From positions 62,001 to 126,000 of the forward strand of contig PUQB01000032.1 of assembly GCA_003024785.1 (NCBI GenBank): a stretch of 64,000 bases of DNA, given 5' to 3'. The stretch is from Selaginella tamariscina. Taxonomy: Eukaryota > Streptophyta > Lycopodiopsida > Selaginellales > Selaginellaceae. Shown in pieces: positions 11,518 to 23,575 of the stretch (position 1 is its first letter; every line of letters begins with the position of its first letter). Position numbers and translations under genes: made by a program. The notes under the pieces are model-generated. The model saw only the letters and a list, made by a program, of their open reading frames with translations, had not been told where the DNA came from and ran no database searches.

Positions 11518-11678
11518 TGTGAGAGCTCGGAATATAGAAATGTGTATATCCATTAGTTCAGAAACCCTAACTTATATACAAGAGTGAGTGGTCCAGATTG
11601 AATCCAATCCGACGGCTATCAAAATCCATTATGCTAATAATAGTATGTGCACATGCAGCCGTACACGTGGATCTTACA
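11518..11678 (-). repeat. Element B 3' LTR
   Basis: A 161-bp terminal repeat, nearly identical to the LTR at 23576 of the truncated copy B2 and similar to 16189-16340. It begins tgtgagagctcgg and ends tggatcttaca. Confidence 0.88.
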
Positions 11679-11699
11679 TCATCCCCCTCTCGGAAGGGT

Positions 11700-13149
11700 G
11701 TAAGTTGGTTAGGGTTCTCTTGTAGACGGGCCCGGATCTGGAGGAACATCAGGAGGAGGCACTGGTGGATCTGTAGGCGGCACAACTTGTTCCCGTTGCA
11801 CAAAATGCTTCAACCGTTGTACATGTACAATCTCCGGAGGATCGGGTTGAATGTCGTGCCGAACCTCATAAACCTGTGGCCCTACTTGCCGTAGCACTCG
11901 ATACGGTCCTTTCCACTGAGGAAGGAGACTCTTAGCTAAACCACGTACCGTAAGCTTGGGAAAACGAACCAACACCAGTTCATCAACCTTGTACTCCGTA
12001 GGAGGACGATGATGCGAGTTGTAGCGTTGTTGTTGTCCTACTTGTACGCGGCCCAAGTGTTCTGCTGACTCCGCACGAACCAATGGAAGAATGCTCGTCA
12101 GATACCGATCCCATGACCTAGCATCAGCAGCTCGCGGTAACCGAGAAGGCAAACCCAACTCCGTTGGCAACACCGGGTCATGACCATACAAAGCTTATAT
12201 GGGAAGTACCAATGGAACTTTGAACTCCAGTGACATAAGCATATCGGAGAGACGGCAGATAACCATCCCAATCTGAATGTTGAAAGTTCACATACTTCGC
12301 GATCATCCCCTTGAAGGTTCTGACGAGCCGTTCCACTAAACCATCTGTCTGAGGATGATAAGCACTTGTGAAAGTGTGGCGTATCCCTAATCGAGATGTC
12401 AAAACATGAAATGCCTCAGCCATAAATGCGGACCATTATCCGAGAGAATTCGCTCCGGACAAGAATGCTGAAACACGACCCGATTCAGGAGAAACTGACC
12501 AACAGCAGAAGCAGTCGCACTAGCAAGAGCACCAACTTCTACCCAACGAGTTAGGTAATCAGAAGCAATAATAACGTACTCGTTACCAGCAGTTGACCGC
12601 GGAAAAGGTCCCATCAAATCAAATGCCACCAATTCAAACGGACGAGAAACTGCAATTGACTCCAACCGTCCTTCCGAAGCACATGGGGGAGTATTGCGAG
12701 CTTGGCACCACACACAGCTACGCACATACCGAATCACATCTCCTCGGCCAATAGAAAGATCTGCGCAGCTTCTCCATCACCCGACGATGTCCCATGTGCC
12801 CGCCAAGAATAGGAGAGTCATGGTAAGCATGGAGGAAGCGTGGAATGAAGATTGAAGGCACCACCAACCGCAAAGGATCATCTGGATCAGTCCCCACAAA
12901 ATAAAGAAGGTCATCCTGAAGGCGATACTGCGAATGTAAATGCCTGAAAGGCAAGTCATCAGCAAGTGATGCAGGATTCTCAAACCCATCACGAAGCCTT
13001 CGAATCCACGGCTCAACCTTTTGAGCTTCCCGAACCTCATCCAAAGACGGCAAATCTAACTCTGCATTCTGCGGACACTGAATGTCAAGCACAGCAACTG
13101 CTGATGGTACGGAATCTTCGTCCAAAAAGTCCACTGAAGCTGGAAACAA
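11700..13149 (-). pseudogene. Element B integrase
   Basis: In order on the minus strand: the HHCC zinc finger (HAYHDSPILGGHMGHRRV, then CVWCQARN) at about 12880-12700; the catalytic core with FDLMGPFPRS, DYLTRWVEV and ILSDNGPH; the HPQTDGLVER block carrying the final acidic residue near 12340; and the C-terminal domain (LPQWKGPYRVLRQVGPQVYE) at about 11930-11870. A proline-rich tail ends at 11709. The pieces lie in three frames, broken near 12720, 12420 and 12190, so the protein is not continuous. All three acidic catalytic residues are still readable. Confidence 0.88.
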
Positions 13150-14550
13150 TGGTTCCTCTGGGGCAACAGAAGAAGAGAAGGTGGAAGAGGAGCCCGAGAA
13201 AGAGCATCAGCATCAGCCATGGAACTTCCTGACGATGAACAACTTCAAAGTTGTAAATTTGAAGTTTCCGAGCAGTACGCCCAATCAAATTCTTCCACTT
13301 CAACAACGAAGTGACTGCTGCATGATCGCCTTCCAACAACGTCCACAAACCATGCAAGTAGGCATGGAACTTCTCAAAACCCCAAACTGCTGCTAGACAC
13401 TCCTTTTCTTTGTGGAGTAATTCACCTCTGTTGGCTTACAATGTACGGCTGAAGTACGCAATGGGATGTCGTTGGCCAGGAACACTCGTACTCTCCTGCA
13501 TCAATACGCCCCCGAGGCCGATGTCAGAAGCATCTACACGCAAGATGAAAGGACGGGTAATCCGGGTACGCCAAAACTGGAGGAGTCGTCAACAACTCTT
13601 TGAGATCTGCAAATGCCTGCTTGCAATCCTTAGACCAAACAAAAGAAGTCATTGACGATTTCAACAAGCGCGCAACGGTGCAGTACGATCTGAAAGATGA
13701 TCCACAAAACGACCCAGATATTGTACCTTGCCAAGAAAGCGTTGCACATCATTCACACACTTTGGCGTAGGGAACTTCAAAACTGCAACTAGTTTGTCAG
13801 GATCGACTTGCAAACCTTCACGTGAAATGCGATAACCCAGATAAGTGGTGTCCTTTGATCCAAATACACACTTAGATGGCTTCAACTTCAAACCAACTTC
13901 CCGCAGCCGATCCAAAACCTTACGTACATCACCGACATGCTCCTCCCACGTTCCATCCGAATGGATCAAAACATCATCGATGAAATCGCAGTCACCTCCG
14001 GCATGTCGCAAAGAACCTCGTCCATCATACGCTGGAAAGTTGCTGGAGCATTGCTCAAACCGAAAGGCATCACCAAGAACTCGTACAGGCCAAATGGTGT
14101 CCGAAAAGCAGTCTTGGGAATGTCCATGTCAGCCATCGGAACTTGCCAATATCCAGATGCGAGATCTAACTTGGTGAACCAACGGCTCCGCCCCAGTCGA
14201 TCCAAAAGGTCTGCAGTATGAGGAAGTGGGTACACATCTGAGACGGTTACCTCATTTAATGGGCGATAGTCAATGCAGAATCGAACGCTCCCCATCAGGC
14301 TTCGTCACAAGGTGAGGTTTGCACGCCCAAGGACTCGAGATTTTCGGATAACATCCTTCTCCAACATCTCTTTGACATTTCGCTCGTAAGATCTTGAGCT
14401 CCTTTGGTGACCGACGCCGAACAGGTACCTTGATTGGCCTAGCTTCTCCAGTTGGAATAGGGTGGCGTGTCGCAATCTTGGCCCCAGATGACAAGTCGAA
14501 GTTGAAAAGATCAGCATACTCCTTCTTGAGTTGATCAACAACTACAGCAC
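13150..14550 (-). pseudogene. Element B reverse transcriptase-RNase H
   Basis: The RT is clear: [20 protein letters not shown] at about 14290, [33 protein letters not shown], then the [11 protein letters not shown] box near 13970 (F-DD variant of YXDD) and YLGYRISREGLQVDP. RNase H follows towards 13150 but is frame-broken; the cleaner copy is in B2 (ILRVDASDIGLGGVL). Frames change at about 14290, 14010 and 13660 through small indels. Confidence 0.9.
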
Positions 14551-15111
14551 GACGATCATCTGATGGATCCAGAAAGAAAAGGAAGAGCATGAAGGGAAAA
14601 TGGTTGGAAATAAGGGTGAGACAAAAGTGATGGAAGCAGAGGTGGAAGCAGATGGACGAAGTGGAATAGAAGTAAGAGGAATGGAAGAAAGACGAGGGAG
14701 AGTCAAACAAGGGGGAGACTTTTCAAAGTCACACTTGGCATGATTGCGAGTTAACCAATCCATACCAAGAATAAGGTGAAAAGCTTGACTCGGCACCACC
14801 GCAAAGATTGAAGCTCGAGCTCACGATCATCCACACGAACAACAATGTCCACTTCATCCCGCGAACAAGCATGAGTATGTCCGTTGCCGTACAGAATGAA
14901 GACTGGTTCTACCGCACGACGCAAATGAAGGCTGCAACGTGTAGCAACAGATTGAGAAACAGAGGACAAACTTGAACCTGTATCCACCAACACTGAAAGG
15001 AAAACAGGATGGCGTGTGATTAAACGAGCTTGAAAAGTGAAAACCGGATGATTTGGTGCCGAGTGAACCCCTTGATGATACTCCCGAAAGAAAGATGGAG
15101 GGGTCACTAAT
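14551..15111 (-). pseudogene. Element B aspartic protease
   Basis: The minus strand reads FLSVLVDTGSSLSSVSQS around 15000, carrying the DTGS active-site triplet of retropepsins. It continues to FHLILGMDWLTRNHAKCDF near 14780-14740, the conserved end of the domain. The two parts lie in different frames. Confidence 0.85.
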
Positions 15112-16070
15112 TTATTCGCACGAGGACCCTCCTCTACTCGTGCGATTCGTCGTTTCCCGGAAGATCCACGCATCACAACCTTCCACTGCAGCAGCACCAA
15201 CCGGACGTTGTTGACGCCATGGCCTCCATCCTGGAAATGGGGGACGCCAATCGGGAAACCGTTGACAGCGCCGATACGTGTGTCCAACCTCATCACGCCC
15301 AACAACGAACTGCACGTCCACGTCCTCGTCCACGGGCCCACCTTGTGCTGGTACACGAGCGGCAACAGCCTCAACCTCCATCGGAGCAGGTCCATCCCCA
15401 ACATGAAGTGGAACAAGAGCACGTGAAGGCGCAAGTGGGAGAGGTGACGACTCATATCGTTGTGCCAGCCTCAAAGCATCGTCAAGAGTCACTGGAGCTA
15501 GTGCATGCACAAGCCCCACAAGGTCTTGACGAAGTGCTGGCCACAACATACCTAACTTGATGCGTTCCGACATGTTAGGTTCTGCACGCAAAAGGCTTCG
15601 AAAGCGAACACCAAACTGCATCACCGACTCAGATGGCTCCTGACGAATACGATGCAACTGCTGAAAAGCATCATCACAATCGTCGCATGCCCAAATGCAC
15701 GTTTAAAGATTTCTGAAAGAATATTTCCAATCTCCACAAGTTGCAACATCCAAACCATTGTACCACTACAATGCCGTCTCTTGAAGACAAGTAGGAAACT
15801 CACGTAAACACTGAGCACCATTCCAAATGATATGTGGCAACCACAATGAAGTGGTCAAACCAATGGTACACATCATTTCCAGGATTTCCACGAAAGAAAT
15901 CCGGCCGGACACGGGGGTTTGCAACATGAGTAGGAGGAGCACCCTAGACCGTGAATGCTGCCATCAACTGAGAATAATTGTTTAGTTGCATACGCATGGC
16001 ATTCAATAATTGCATGAATAATTGCTCCACGGACAAGGGATTTGCCTGTTGTGGATTCATGTACAAAGAA
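15112..16070 (-). pseudogene. Element B gag, broken
   Basis: The start (MNPQQANPLSVEQ) lies at about 16060. The capsid part (PRVRPDFFRGNPG, HRIRQEPSESVMQFGVRF, RIKLGMLWPALRQDLVG) runs to about 15450. A stop near 15945 and frameshifts near 15830 and 15690 break it. The zinc knuckle near 15300 has lost two bases compared with B2, turning CWACDEVGHTYRRC into a frame without the first two cysteines. Comparison with the intact gag in B2 (22659-23456) makes the lesions plain. Confidence 0.85.
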
Positions 16071-16188
16071 AAAACAGAATTTATAAGAAAGAAATAGATC
16101 TAGACAATGAAAAAATTATATCTAAGAAGACAAAAAAAAATTAATAAAAAGACACAAATTCGAGAACTACGTAAGAACATTAGAGGGG

Positions 16189-16340
16189 TATGAGAGATCG
16201 AAATATAAAAATGTGTATATCCATTATTTCTGAAACCCTAATTTATATAGTGATCCAGATTGAATTCAATCCGACGGCTATTAAAATCCACTACGTTAAT
16301 AATAGTACCTGCACATGCAGCCGTACACGTGGATCTTACA
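16189..16340 (-). repeat. Element B 5' LTR
   Basis: The 152-bp partner of 11518-11678, somewhat diverged and with short deletions. It lies only about 130 bp beyond the stop codon of the pseudouridine synthase gene. Confidence 0.85.
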
Positions 16341-17746
16341 AAACCTTATATGTTAATATGATAATACACACAGGGTATGATCTAATCGTATATATCAGCA
16401 TTGTTATGTTATAATATCTATTATAAAATTAAACATACCTGTTAAAATGATACACACAGAGTTACGATCTAATCAAACTTCGCATTAACTCGCCTCTTCT
16501 TGTATGCTAATAGAGCATTCCGGACCTCACTAACCTGAAGCCATGTTTATATAAATTACTATACGAGAGAGACAAACAGACAGACAGAGACAGAGGAGGA
16601 GAGAGCAGTACCTCGTCCTCAGGCAATTGACAGTTCTCATCCAAAGCGGTTATCCATGTTTTCCAACACGAACCATTGTGGTGTACAACCCTGGTACAAC
16701 GCATTCCATCCAAAACTGTTCTCTCTTTTCACAGCCCACCTATAATATGAAGTCCATGTAAGTTCAATATATGTACATGGTTTTTCGTGAGCTACATATT
16801 ACAATAATCATACAAAATATTTCACGCATTTCATATATAATATACAATGTGTGTGTGCATGTCTTTATCATCAGGTATATGCAATCACTAATCCATGCGA
16901 TATCTAAAGCTTGTAGTTGTTTAACTTAAAACAAGCTTATAGTGTTTAAATCAGATTTACCAGACCATGTATATAAATGTATACAAAGTTCTTTGTCTTT
17001 AAAATTTACAGAGACATATGCGTGAATGTGTCTATCTATGCATAGATACACATATTTGTATATGTAAATACATACATACATAGCACATTATTTTCTGTTC
17101 CTATACATATGTTGTTCTTGTTTTCTAAGCACGTCTATAGTTTTTTGTATGCCTGTTTGTATATGTTCTATAAACATTGATATAAATATAAATCTTGGCT
17201 TCTATAAACATTGATATAAATATACATCTTGGCTTCTATAAACTTTGATATAAATATACATACAGTTATAACAAAGGTATACGTGTGTACACATCCACGT
17301 AGAAGACATACACATAGACATAAACCTCCTATTTTGTATACACACACAGGTTTATATGTGTTTCTTATATCATTAGAATTTGAACATAATGTAAATATAA
17401 TAATTACCTTGCTTAAACTGATCGCGTGGGCAGCAGCAGATTTAGAACGAGGTGAAAACTCAGACGAAGACAGGATTAATCCATGTGGAGGGGCAATGGG
17501 TAAAACAACACGAGAATGCTACAAAGCGATATTGTAATAGTATCTTCAGGCAGCAAACTCCTAGTTACAGCTACTGCAGTCCCAACCATCTTCCTTATCT
17601 GCAATAAAACATATCAATCAGTGTGTACTAAAAGGCGGTACAGATACCGTGTTATCCAGAACATAACTCCTTGCTTTTCTGCTATACATGTGCACATACG
17701 TATACACATGCATAGTCGTAGATCACACACCCACAAACACACACAC

Positions 17747-17750
<4 letters not shown>

Positions 17751-17824
<74 letters not shown>
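17751..17824. repeat. (GA)37 microsatellite in an intron
   Basis: Seventy-four bases of uninterrupted GA lie directly after the donor of the 17971-17828 exon, preceded on the plus strand by a CA-rich stretch (about 17725-17748). On the gene's sense strand it is a (CT)n tract starting within a few bases of the splice donor. Confidence 0.97.
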
Positions 17825-17828
<4 letters not shown>

Positions 17829-19115
17829 TGGTGAACCATGAACGACGCTCCAAGCTTTTCTAAATCCCCACAAGAACAATTGACAATCTTTCTAAAATGT
17901 TTAGCTTTGATTCTGTCAGTGGAATCCGGCTGATGCAGCCAATATGCATACTTTCCGCTTTTGTATCTTTCCTAATATAACATAACTTCCATAAGTATAA
18001 ATACACGTATATACATATACAGATATAATACAAGATGTGCAATTTCATTACTTTTGACAGTTAAAACACATGAGTGTATATGTATATTATGTACAACATA
18101 CCAGAGGATAAGCTTTCTTCTTTAACGTCTTCCATGGCTACGACTTCCTCATCTGTCCCACATAACAGAAACTCTATATAAGTGTATATATAGAGAATAC
18201 ATATATATACACAATATGTCCATGTAGCGATACATACGCTTCTTTTTACTCATATTTCTAGAGAGAGATTACCAGACGAGGAAATTCCATTACTATATCT
18301 TCTTCAATTGGATTCCTTGTACGCCAGTTAATTTCTTCTCTTGGTTTTCTGTACATTCGACGTATAGTATAATGTGAAATGGATGTTCTCCCTGTAAAGC
18401 CAAGTTTCATATTAGTTGGACATTATATTTATTGCATATACACACATTCATACACACAGTATATATTTAAATTATGAAGTGTATAGAAGTTTATATAAAA
18501 CACACGTAATGTAAAAAGAAGTTACCTCAAACATCTTAAGCTGTCTTCTAAAACTGTTCTAAACGTTGTTTAACGTCTGCTTTTGATAAGCTTGAGTTGA
18601 TCCCTATACATGTTGATGGAAGAAAATAGTCGTAAGAGCGTGAAGAACACGCAATTCTTGGACGAAATGTTCTGTAAACAAACACGTTTTCCAGAACATC
18701 ATATATTCAAATACATGTATACAGAATTATGTGTGGTAGCTGGTACAAAAGATCTATAAAATGAAAGTTTTACACGGTATACAATTATACATATGATGCG
18801 CATGGACACGTACACACACATGGACATATACAAACATGACTAACTTGCTTACTGGAATGACTTCAAATATGCGAATAGATGGTGGGAGATGGGCATTTAT
18901 GTTATCTGCGATGTCAATTCCACCAGTGTCACTTTGCCATGCGTCTGAAGGCACCTCCATTTTCATAGATATCACTGTAGACAGAGAATGCACCTACAAA
19001 AACGAAAGTAAATTAGTACACACACACAATGTGTATACCTATAAGCTTATGCGCATATATATACATAACAATATTTAGTACCGTTGACACTTCTGTATTA
19101 CCTACAAGTATGAGC

Positions 19116-19116
19116 C

Positions 19117-19155
<39 letters not shown>

Positions 19156-19178
19156 ATTATATATATATATATATATGT
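19116..19178. repeat. CT and TA microsatellites in an intron
   Basis: A CT run (about 19116-19155, one interruption) is followed by a TA run (about 19157-19176). Both sit in the intron between the third and fourth exons of the pseudouridine synthase gene. Confidence 0.9.
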
Positions 19179-19799
19179 ATGTGTGTATATGTACCCCTTT
19201 GTCAGTTCTGCTGCTCCTTGCCCAACCTACTTTCTGTGGTGACCATAATTGCTTTCTACTATGCCGCCGGCTTTGTATATTGCCGTTTCAAGTTCGCCTT
19301 CTATTGCTGTCCACACATTAATATTATGTATTTACATAGAATACTAAGTAAATATAAACTAATTCTTTATAAGACAAAACAAATTCAAAATAAATGCTTA
19401 CTTGGTTGGCCTGGATGCAGTTGTAAACCTGATAAAAAAAAAAAACAAGTATATATGTATCTATGCTTGTCTGACGTGTTAATAATGTGTGTATGTGTAA
19501 CGAGTTATATACATATCCGAATCTTATACTTGGTTGTCTACACATCAAGTTAAACATCTCACACACGCACGCACACACACCTTTATAGGCTGTGCCGACG
19601 TATCCAATCCATATAGCAACCTTCTTCTTTCTAGATTGGAGAGAATCCTCTTGAGAAACCGCAGTTATTGAGCAAATTCCTATAGTGACGGATTGCATTG
19701 CTAGAGAGAGAGGAGAAAGACATTTTGTACCTCGATTCTTCGTTCGGTGAAGAAATCCCGCGCCGTGGCGACAAATGATCCCGCTAGGGTTCACAAGGG

Positions 19800-20571
19800 T
19801 TTATATTAAATTTTAACGACTCTTTGACATTAAATTTCAAAATATATGTATGTATATATATTTTATAAGATCAACATTTCAATTTACTAATTTGTAATTA
19901 TTAATTATTTATAAAACATGCGTGTATAATATAATTACTTACAATGTAAATATTATTATTAAATAATAATGCTTACATATTCTTTTATACACATGCACTG
20001 GCATATGAATATTGTTTTTTGTTACCTAATACATGTATATTTATGTAAATTATGTTTATATTTATTTAAGTTAAAGAAAAGATTCAATTGATTAGGAATA
20101 TTATTTTTCTTCAATATTGTTTCACATACAAATGGGAACTCACTTTTGAATAAAAAACTAGTTATATATTGAGATGTGAGGGAGGTTAATTTATTTTAGT
20201 TAACCTTTCTTTAAGAAAAAATTAAATATATTAGTAATGTTTTATTTTTAAAATAATATGTTCTAATTGATTAATTTAAGCTTAAATAAAATATGGTTTT
20301 ATTAATGTAACATATATTAAATATACTTTAATTAGATAATTTAAGTGTAATCATAAGAGTTAAAATATACTATGTTTTAGATAAAGGAAATATTGAGGAT
20401 CCTTCATTTGATTTCAATATCAACAGTGTTGCATATGTTAAGAAAATATTTTAATCATATGGCTTAAATAAAAGTTAAAAACTTATTTAAAAATTATGCT
20501 TATAGAAACTACTAAAAAATTTCATATCAAAGGGCACTATATTAAAAAAAATTTCAATTCAATGATTTAAT
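19800..20571. other. AT-rich spacer
   Basis: No gene or recognisable repeat. It separates the first exon of the pseudouridine synthase gene from the abrupt start of truncated element B2, so it may hold the gene's promoter, but I see no clear core element. Confidence 0.5.
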
Positions 20572-20761
20572 GCCCGAGAAAGAGCATCAGCATCAGCCAT
20601 GGAACTCCTGGACGATGAACAACTTCAAAGTCGTAAATTTGAAGTTTCAAGGCCCACCGAGCAGTACGACCAATCAAATTCTTCCGCTTTAACAACGAAG
20701 TGACGCTGCATGATCGCCTTCCAACAACGTCCGCGAACCATGCAAGTAGGCATGGAGCTTC

Positions 20762-22482
20762 TCAAAACCCCAAACTGCTGCTAGACACTCCTTTTCTTGT
20801 GGAGTAATTCACCTCTGCTGGCTGCAATGTACGGCTGATGTACGCAATGGGATGTCGTTGGCCAGGAACACTCGTACTCTCCTGCATCAATACGCCCCCG
20901 AGGCCGATGTCAGAAGCATCTACACGCAAGATGAAAGGACGGGTGTAATCCGGGTACGCCAAAACTGAGGAGTCGTCAACAACTCTTTGAGATCTGCAAA
21001 TGCCTGCTTGCAATCCTTAACCAAACAAAAGAAGTCATTGACGATTTCAACAACGGCGCAACGGTGCAGTACGATCTGAAAGATGATCCACAAAACGACC
21101 CAGATATTGTACCTTGCCAAGAAAGCGTTGCACATCATTACACACTTTGGCGTAGGGAACTTCAAAACTGCAACTAGTTTGTCAGGATCGACTTGCAAAC
21201 CTTCACGTGAAATGCGATAACCCAATAAGTGGTGTCCTTTGATCCAAACACACACTTAGATGGCTTCAACTTCAAACCAACTTCCGCAGCCGATCCAAAA
21301 CCTTACGTACATCACCGACATGCTCCTTCCCACGTTCCATCCGAATGGATCAAAACATCATCGATGAAATCGGCAGTCACCTCCGGCATGTCGCAAAGAA
21401 CCTCGTCCATCATACGTTGGAAAGTTGCTGGAGCATTGCTCAAACCGAAAGGCATCACCAAGAACTCGTACAGGCCAAATGGTGTCGAAAAGCAGTCTTG
21501 GGAATGTCCATGTCAGCCATCGGAACTTGCCAATATCCAGATGCGAGATCTAACTTGGTGAACCAACGGCTCCGCCCCAGTCGATCCAAAAGGTCTGCAG
21601 TATGAGGAAGTGGGTACACATCTGAGACGGTTACCTCATTTAAAGGCGATAGTCAATGCAGAATCGAACGCTCCCATCAGGCTTCGTCACAAGGTGAGGT
21701 TCGCACGCCCAAGGACTTCGAGATTTCGGATAACACCCTTCTCCAACATCTCTTTGACATTCGCTCGTAAGATCTTGAGCTCCTTTGGTGACCGACGCCG
21801 AACAGGTACCTTGATTGGCCTAGCATCTCCAGTTGGAATAGGGTGGCGTGTCGCAATCTTGGCCCCAGATGACAAGTCGAAGTTGAAAAGATCAGCATAC
21901 TCCTTCTTGAGTTGATCAACAACTACAGCACGACGATCATCTGATGGATCCAGAGAAGGAAGGAAGAGCATGAAGGAAAATGGTTGGAAAAGGGTGAGAC
22001 AAAAGTGATGGAAGCAGAGGTGGAAGCAGATGGACGAAGTGGAATAGAAGTAAGAGGAATGGAAGAAAGACGAGGGAGAGTCAAACAAGGGGGAGACTTT
22101 CAAAGTCACACTTGGCATGATTGCGAGTTAACCAATCCATACCAAGAATAAGGTGAAAAGCTTGACTCACCACCCACAAAGATTGAAGCTCGAGCTCACG
22201 ATCATCCACACGAACAACAATGTCCACTTCATCTCCGAACAAGCATGAGTATGTCCGTTGCCGTACAGAATGAAGACTGGTTCTTCCGCACGACGCAAAT
22301 GAAGGCTGCAACGTGTAGCAACAGATTGAGAAAAAGGGACAAACTTGAACCTGTATCCACCAATACTGAAAGGAAAACAGGACGTGGCGTGTGATTAAAA
22401 CGAGCTTGAAAAGTGAAAACCGGATGATTTGGTGCCGAGTGAACCCCTTGATGATACTCCCGAAAGAAAGACGGAGGGTCAC
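20762..22482 (-). pseudogene. B2 protease, reverse transcriptase and RNase H
   Basis: RNase H is readable at 21013-20762 (YPDYTRPFILRVDASDIGLG, AYISRTLQPAEVNYSTR) and the RT C-terminal part at 21255-20920 (YRISREGLQVDPDKL). The protease end (FHLILGMDWLTRNHAKCDF) lies at about 22150. The RT core over 21200-21700 is present but broken by one-base indels. Base by base it follows element B closely, differing largely by small insertions and deletions. Confidence 0.85.
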
Positions 22483-22658
22483 TAATTTATTCGCACGACC
22501 CTCCTCTACTCGTGCGATTCGTCGTTTCCCGGAAGATCCACTGCATCACAACCTTCCATGTAGCAGCACCAATCGGACGTTGTCGCCATGGCCTCCATCC
22601 TGAAATGGGGGACCAATCGGGAAACCGTTGACAGCGCCGATACGTGTGTCCAACCTCA

Positions 22659-23456
22659 TCACACGCCCAACAACGAACTGCACGTCCACGTCCCGTCCAC
22701 GGGGCCCACCTTGTGCTGGTACACGAGCGGCATAGCCTCAACCTCCATCGGAGCAGGTCCATCCCCAACATGAAGTGGAACGAGAGCACGTGAAGGCGCA
22801 AGTGGGAGAGGTGACGACTCATATCGTTGTGCCAGCCTCAAAGCATCATCAAGAGTCACTGGAGCTAGTGCATGCACAAGCCCCACAAGGTCTTGACGAA
22901 GTGCTGGCCACAACATACCTAACTTGATGCGTTCCGACATGTTAGGTTCTGCACGCAGCAAAAGGCTTCGAAAGCGAACACCAAACTGCATCACCGACTC
23001 AGATGGCTCCTGACGAATACGATGCAACTGCTGAAAAGCATCATCACAGTCGTCCGCATGCCCAAATGCACGTTTGAAGATCTCTGGAAGAATATTCCAA
23101 TCTCCACGAGTTGCAACGTCCAGACCATTGTACCACTGCAACGCCGTCCCTTGAAGACAAGTAGGAAACTCGCGCAAACACTGAGCACCGTCCCACGAAT
23201 GATATGTGGCAACCACAATGAAGTGGTCAAACCAATGGTACACATCATCTCCAGGATTTCCGCGAAAGAAATCCGGCCGGACACGGGGGTTTGCAACATG
23301 AGTAGGAGGAGTACCCTGGACTGTGAATGCTGCCATCAACTGAGAATGATTGTTCAGTTGCACACGCATGGCATCCAACAACTGCATGAGTAACTGCTCC
23401 ACAGACAAGGGATTTGCCTGTTGTGGATTCATGGACAAAGAAGAGACAAAATCCAC
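22659..23456 (-). CDS. B2 gag, intact capsid reading frame
   Basis: An uninterrupted 265-codon frame covers the capsid part: MNPQQANPLSVEQLLMQLLD near the start (Met at 23456, or the Met eight codons later that matches element B), RVRPDFFRGNPGDDVYHWFD, REFPTCLQGTALQWYNGLD, HRIRQEPSESVMQFGVRF and LWPALRQDLVGLVHALAPVT. Gag builds the virus-like particle in which reverse transcription occurs. The zinc knuckle CWACDEVGHTYRRC (CX2CX4HX4C) is complete but in another frame just downstream (open frame 22822-22487), so a shift near 22720 separates it. It is the best-preserved gag of this family here. Confidence 0.85.
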   Translation of the reverse strand: MDFVSSLSMNPQQANPLSVEQLLMQLLDAMRVQLNNHSQLMAAFTVQGTPPTHVANPRVRPDFFRGNPGDDVYHWFDHFIVVATYHSWDGAQCLREFPTCLQGTALQWYNGLDVATRGDWNILPEIFKRAFGHADDCDDAFQQLHRIRQEPSESVMQFGVRFRSLLLRAEPNMSERIKLGMLWPALRQDLVGLVHALAPVTLDDALRLAQRYESSPLPLAPSRALVPLHVGDGPAPMEVEAMPLVYQHKVGPVDGTWTCSSLLGV

Positions 23457-23575
23457 AAGAAAGAATAGATCTAGACAATGGAAAAGCTAGACCTAAGAAG
23501 ACAAAGAAAATTGAAAAAAGACACAAATCCGAGCACTCCGTAGGGACAATTAGAGGTGCCCCTCACCTCCACCAA

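Larger units (their letters stand above)
11518..16340 (-). mobile_element. Element B: Ty3/gypsy element with short LTRs
   Basis: LTRs of 161 bp (11518-11678) and 152 bp (16189-16340) share the TGTGAGAG...CTTACA frame. They flank gag, protease, RT, RNase H and integrase on the minus strand. AAAC is present at both outer edges (11514-11517 and 16341-16344). A polypurine tract (AGAGGGGGATGA on minus) adjoins the 3' LTR. No chromodomain is seen after the integrase. Such short LTRs and a chromodomain-free integrase place it outside classic plant chromoviruses. A non-seed-plant lineage such as Phygy or Selgy is possible but unproven. Frames are interrupted by small indels. Confidence 0.9.
16469..19794 (-). 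pseudogene. tRNA pseudouridine synthase (TruA/Pus1 family), 11 exons with frame breaks
   Basis: TruA/Pus1 enzymes turn uridine into pseudouridine in tRNA. Exons read on the minus strand: 19794-19581, 19428-19402 (27 nt), 19306-19195, 18993-18853, 18671-18526, 18391-18273, 18152-18102, 17971-17828, 17598-17408, 16739-16612, 16534-16469 (stop). All have GT/AG borders. Motifs in order: KKKVAIWIGYVGTAYKG, LQLHPGQP, TIEGELETAIYKAGGIVESN, SSRTDKGVH with the catalytic Asp, HSLSTVISMKMEVPSDAW, the FRPRIACSSRSYDYF block, [57 protein letters not shown] and RVVLPIAPPHGLIL. Single-base shifts are evident near 19235, 18550, 18373, 17520 and 16665. Either this is a pseudogene that kept its splice sites, or the assembly has indel errors. 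The start could be Met at 19794 or the later Met near 19702. Confidence 0.85.

Noticed and set aside
12966..13396. Plus-strand frames opposite element B
   Set aside because: They are antisense shadows of integrase and RNase H coding sequence on the minus strand.
17516..17879. Frames with Arg-Glu, Leu-Ser or similar dipeptide runs
   Set aside because: They are translations of the (GA)37 microsatellite within an intron.
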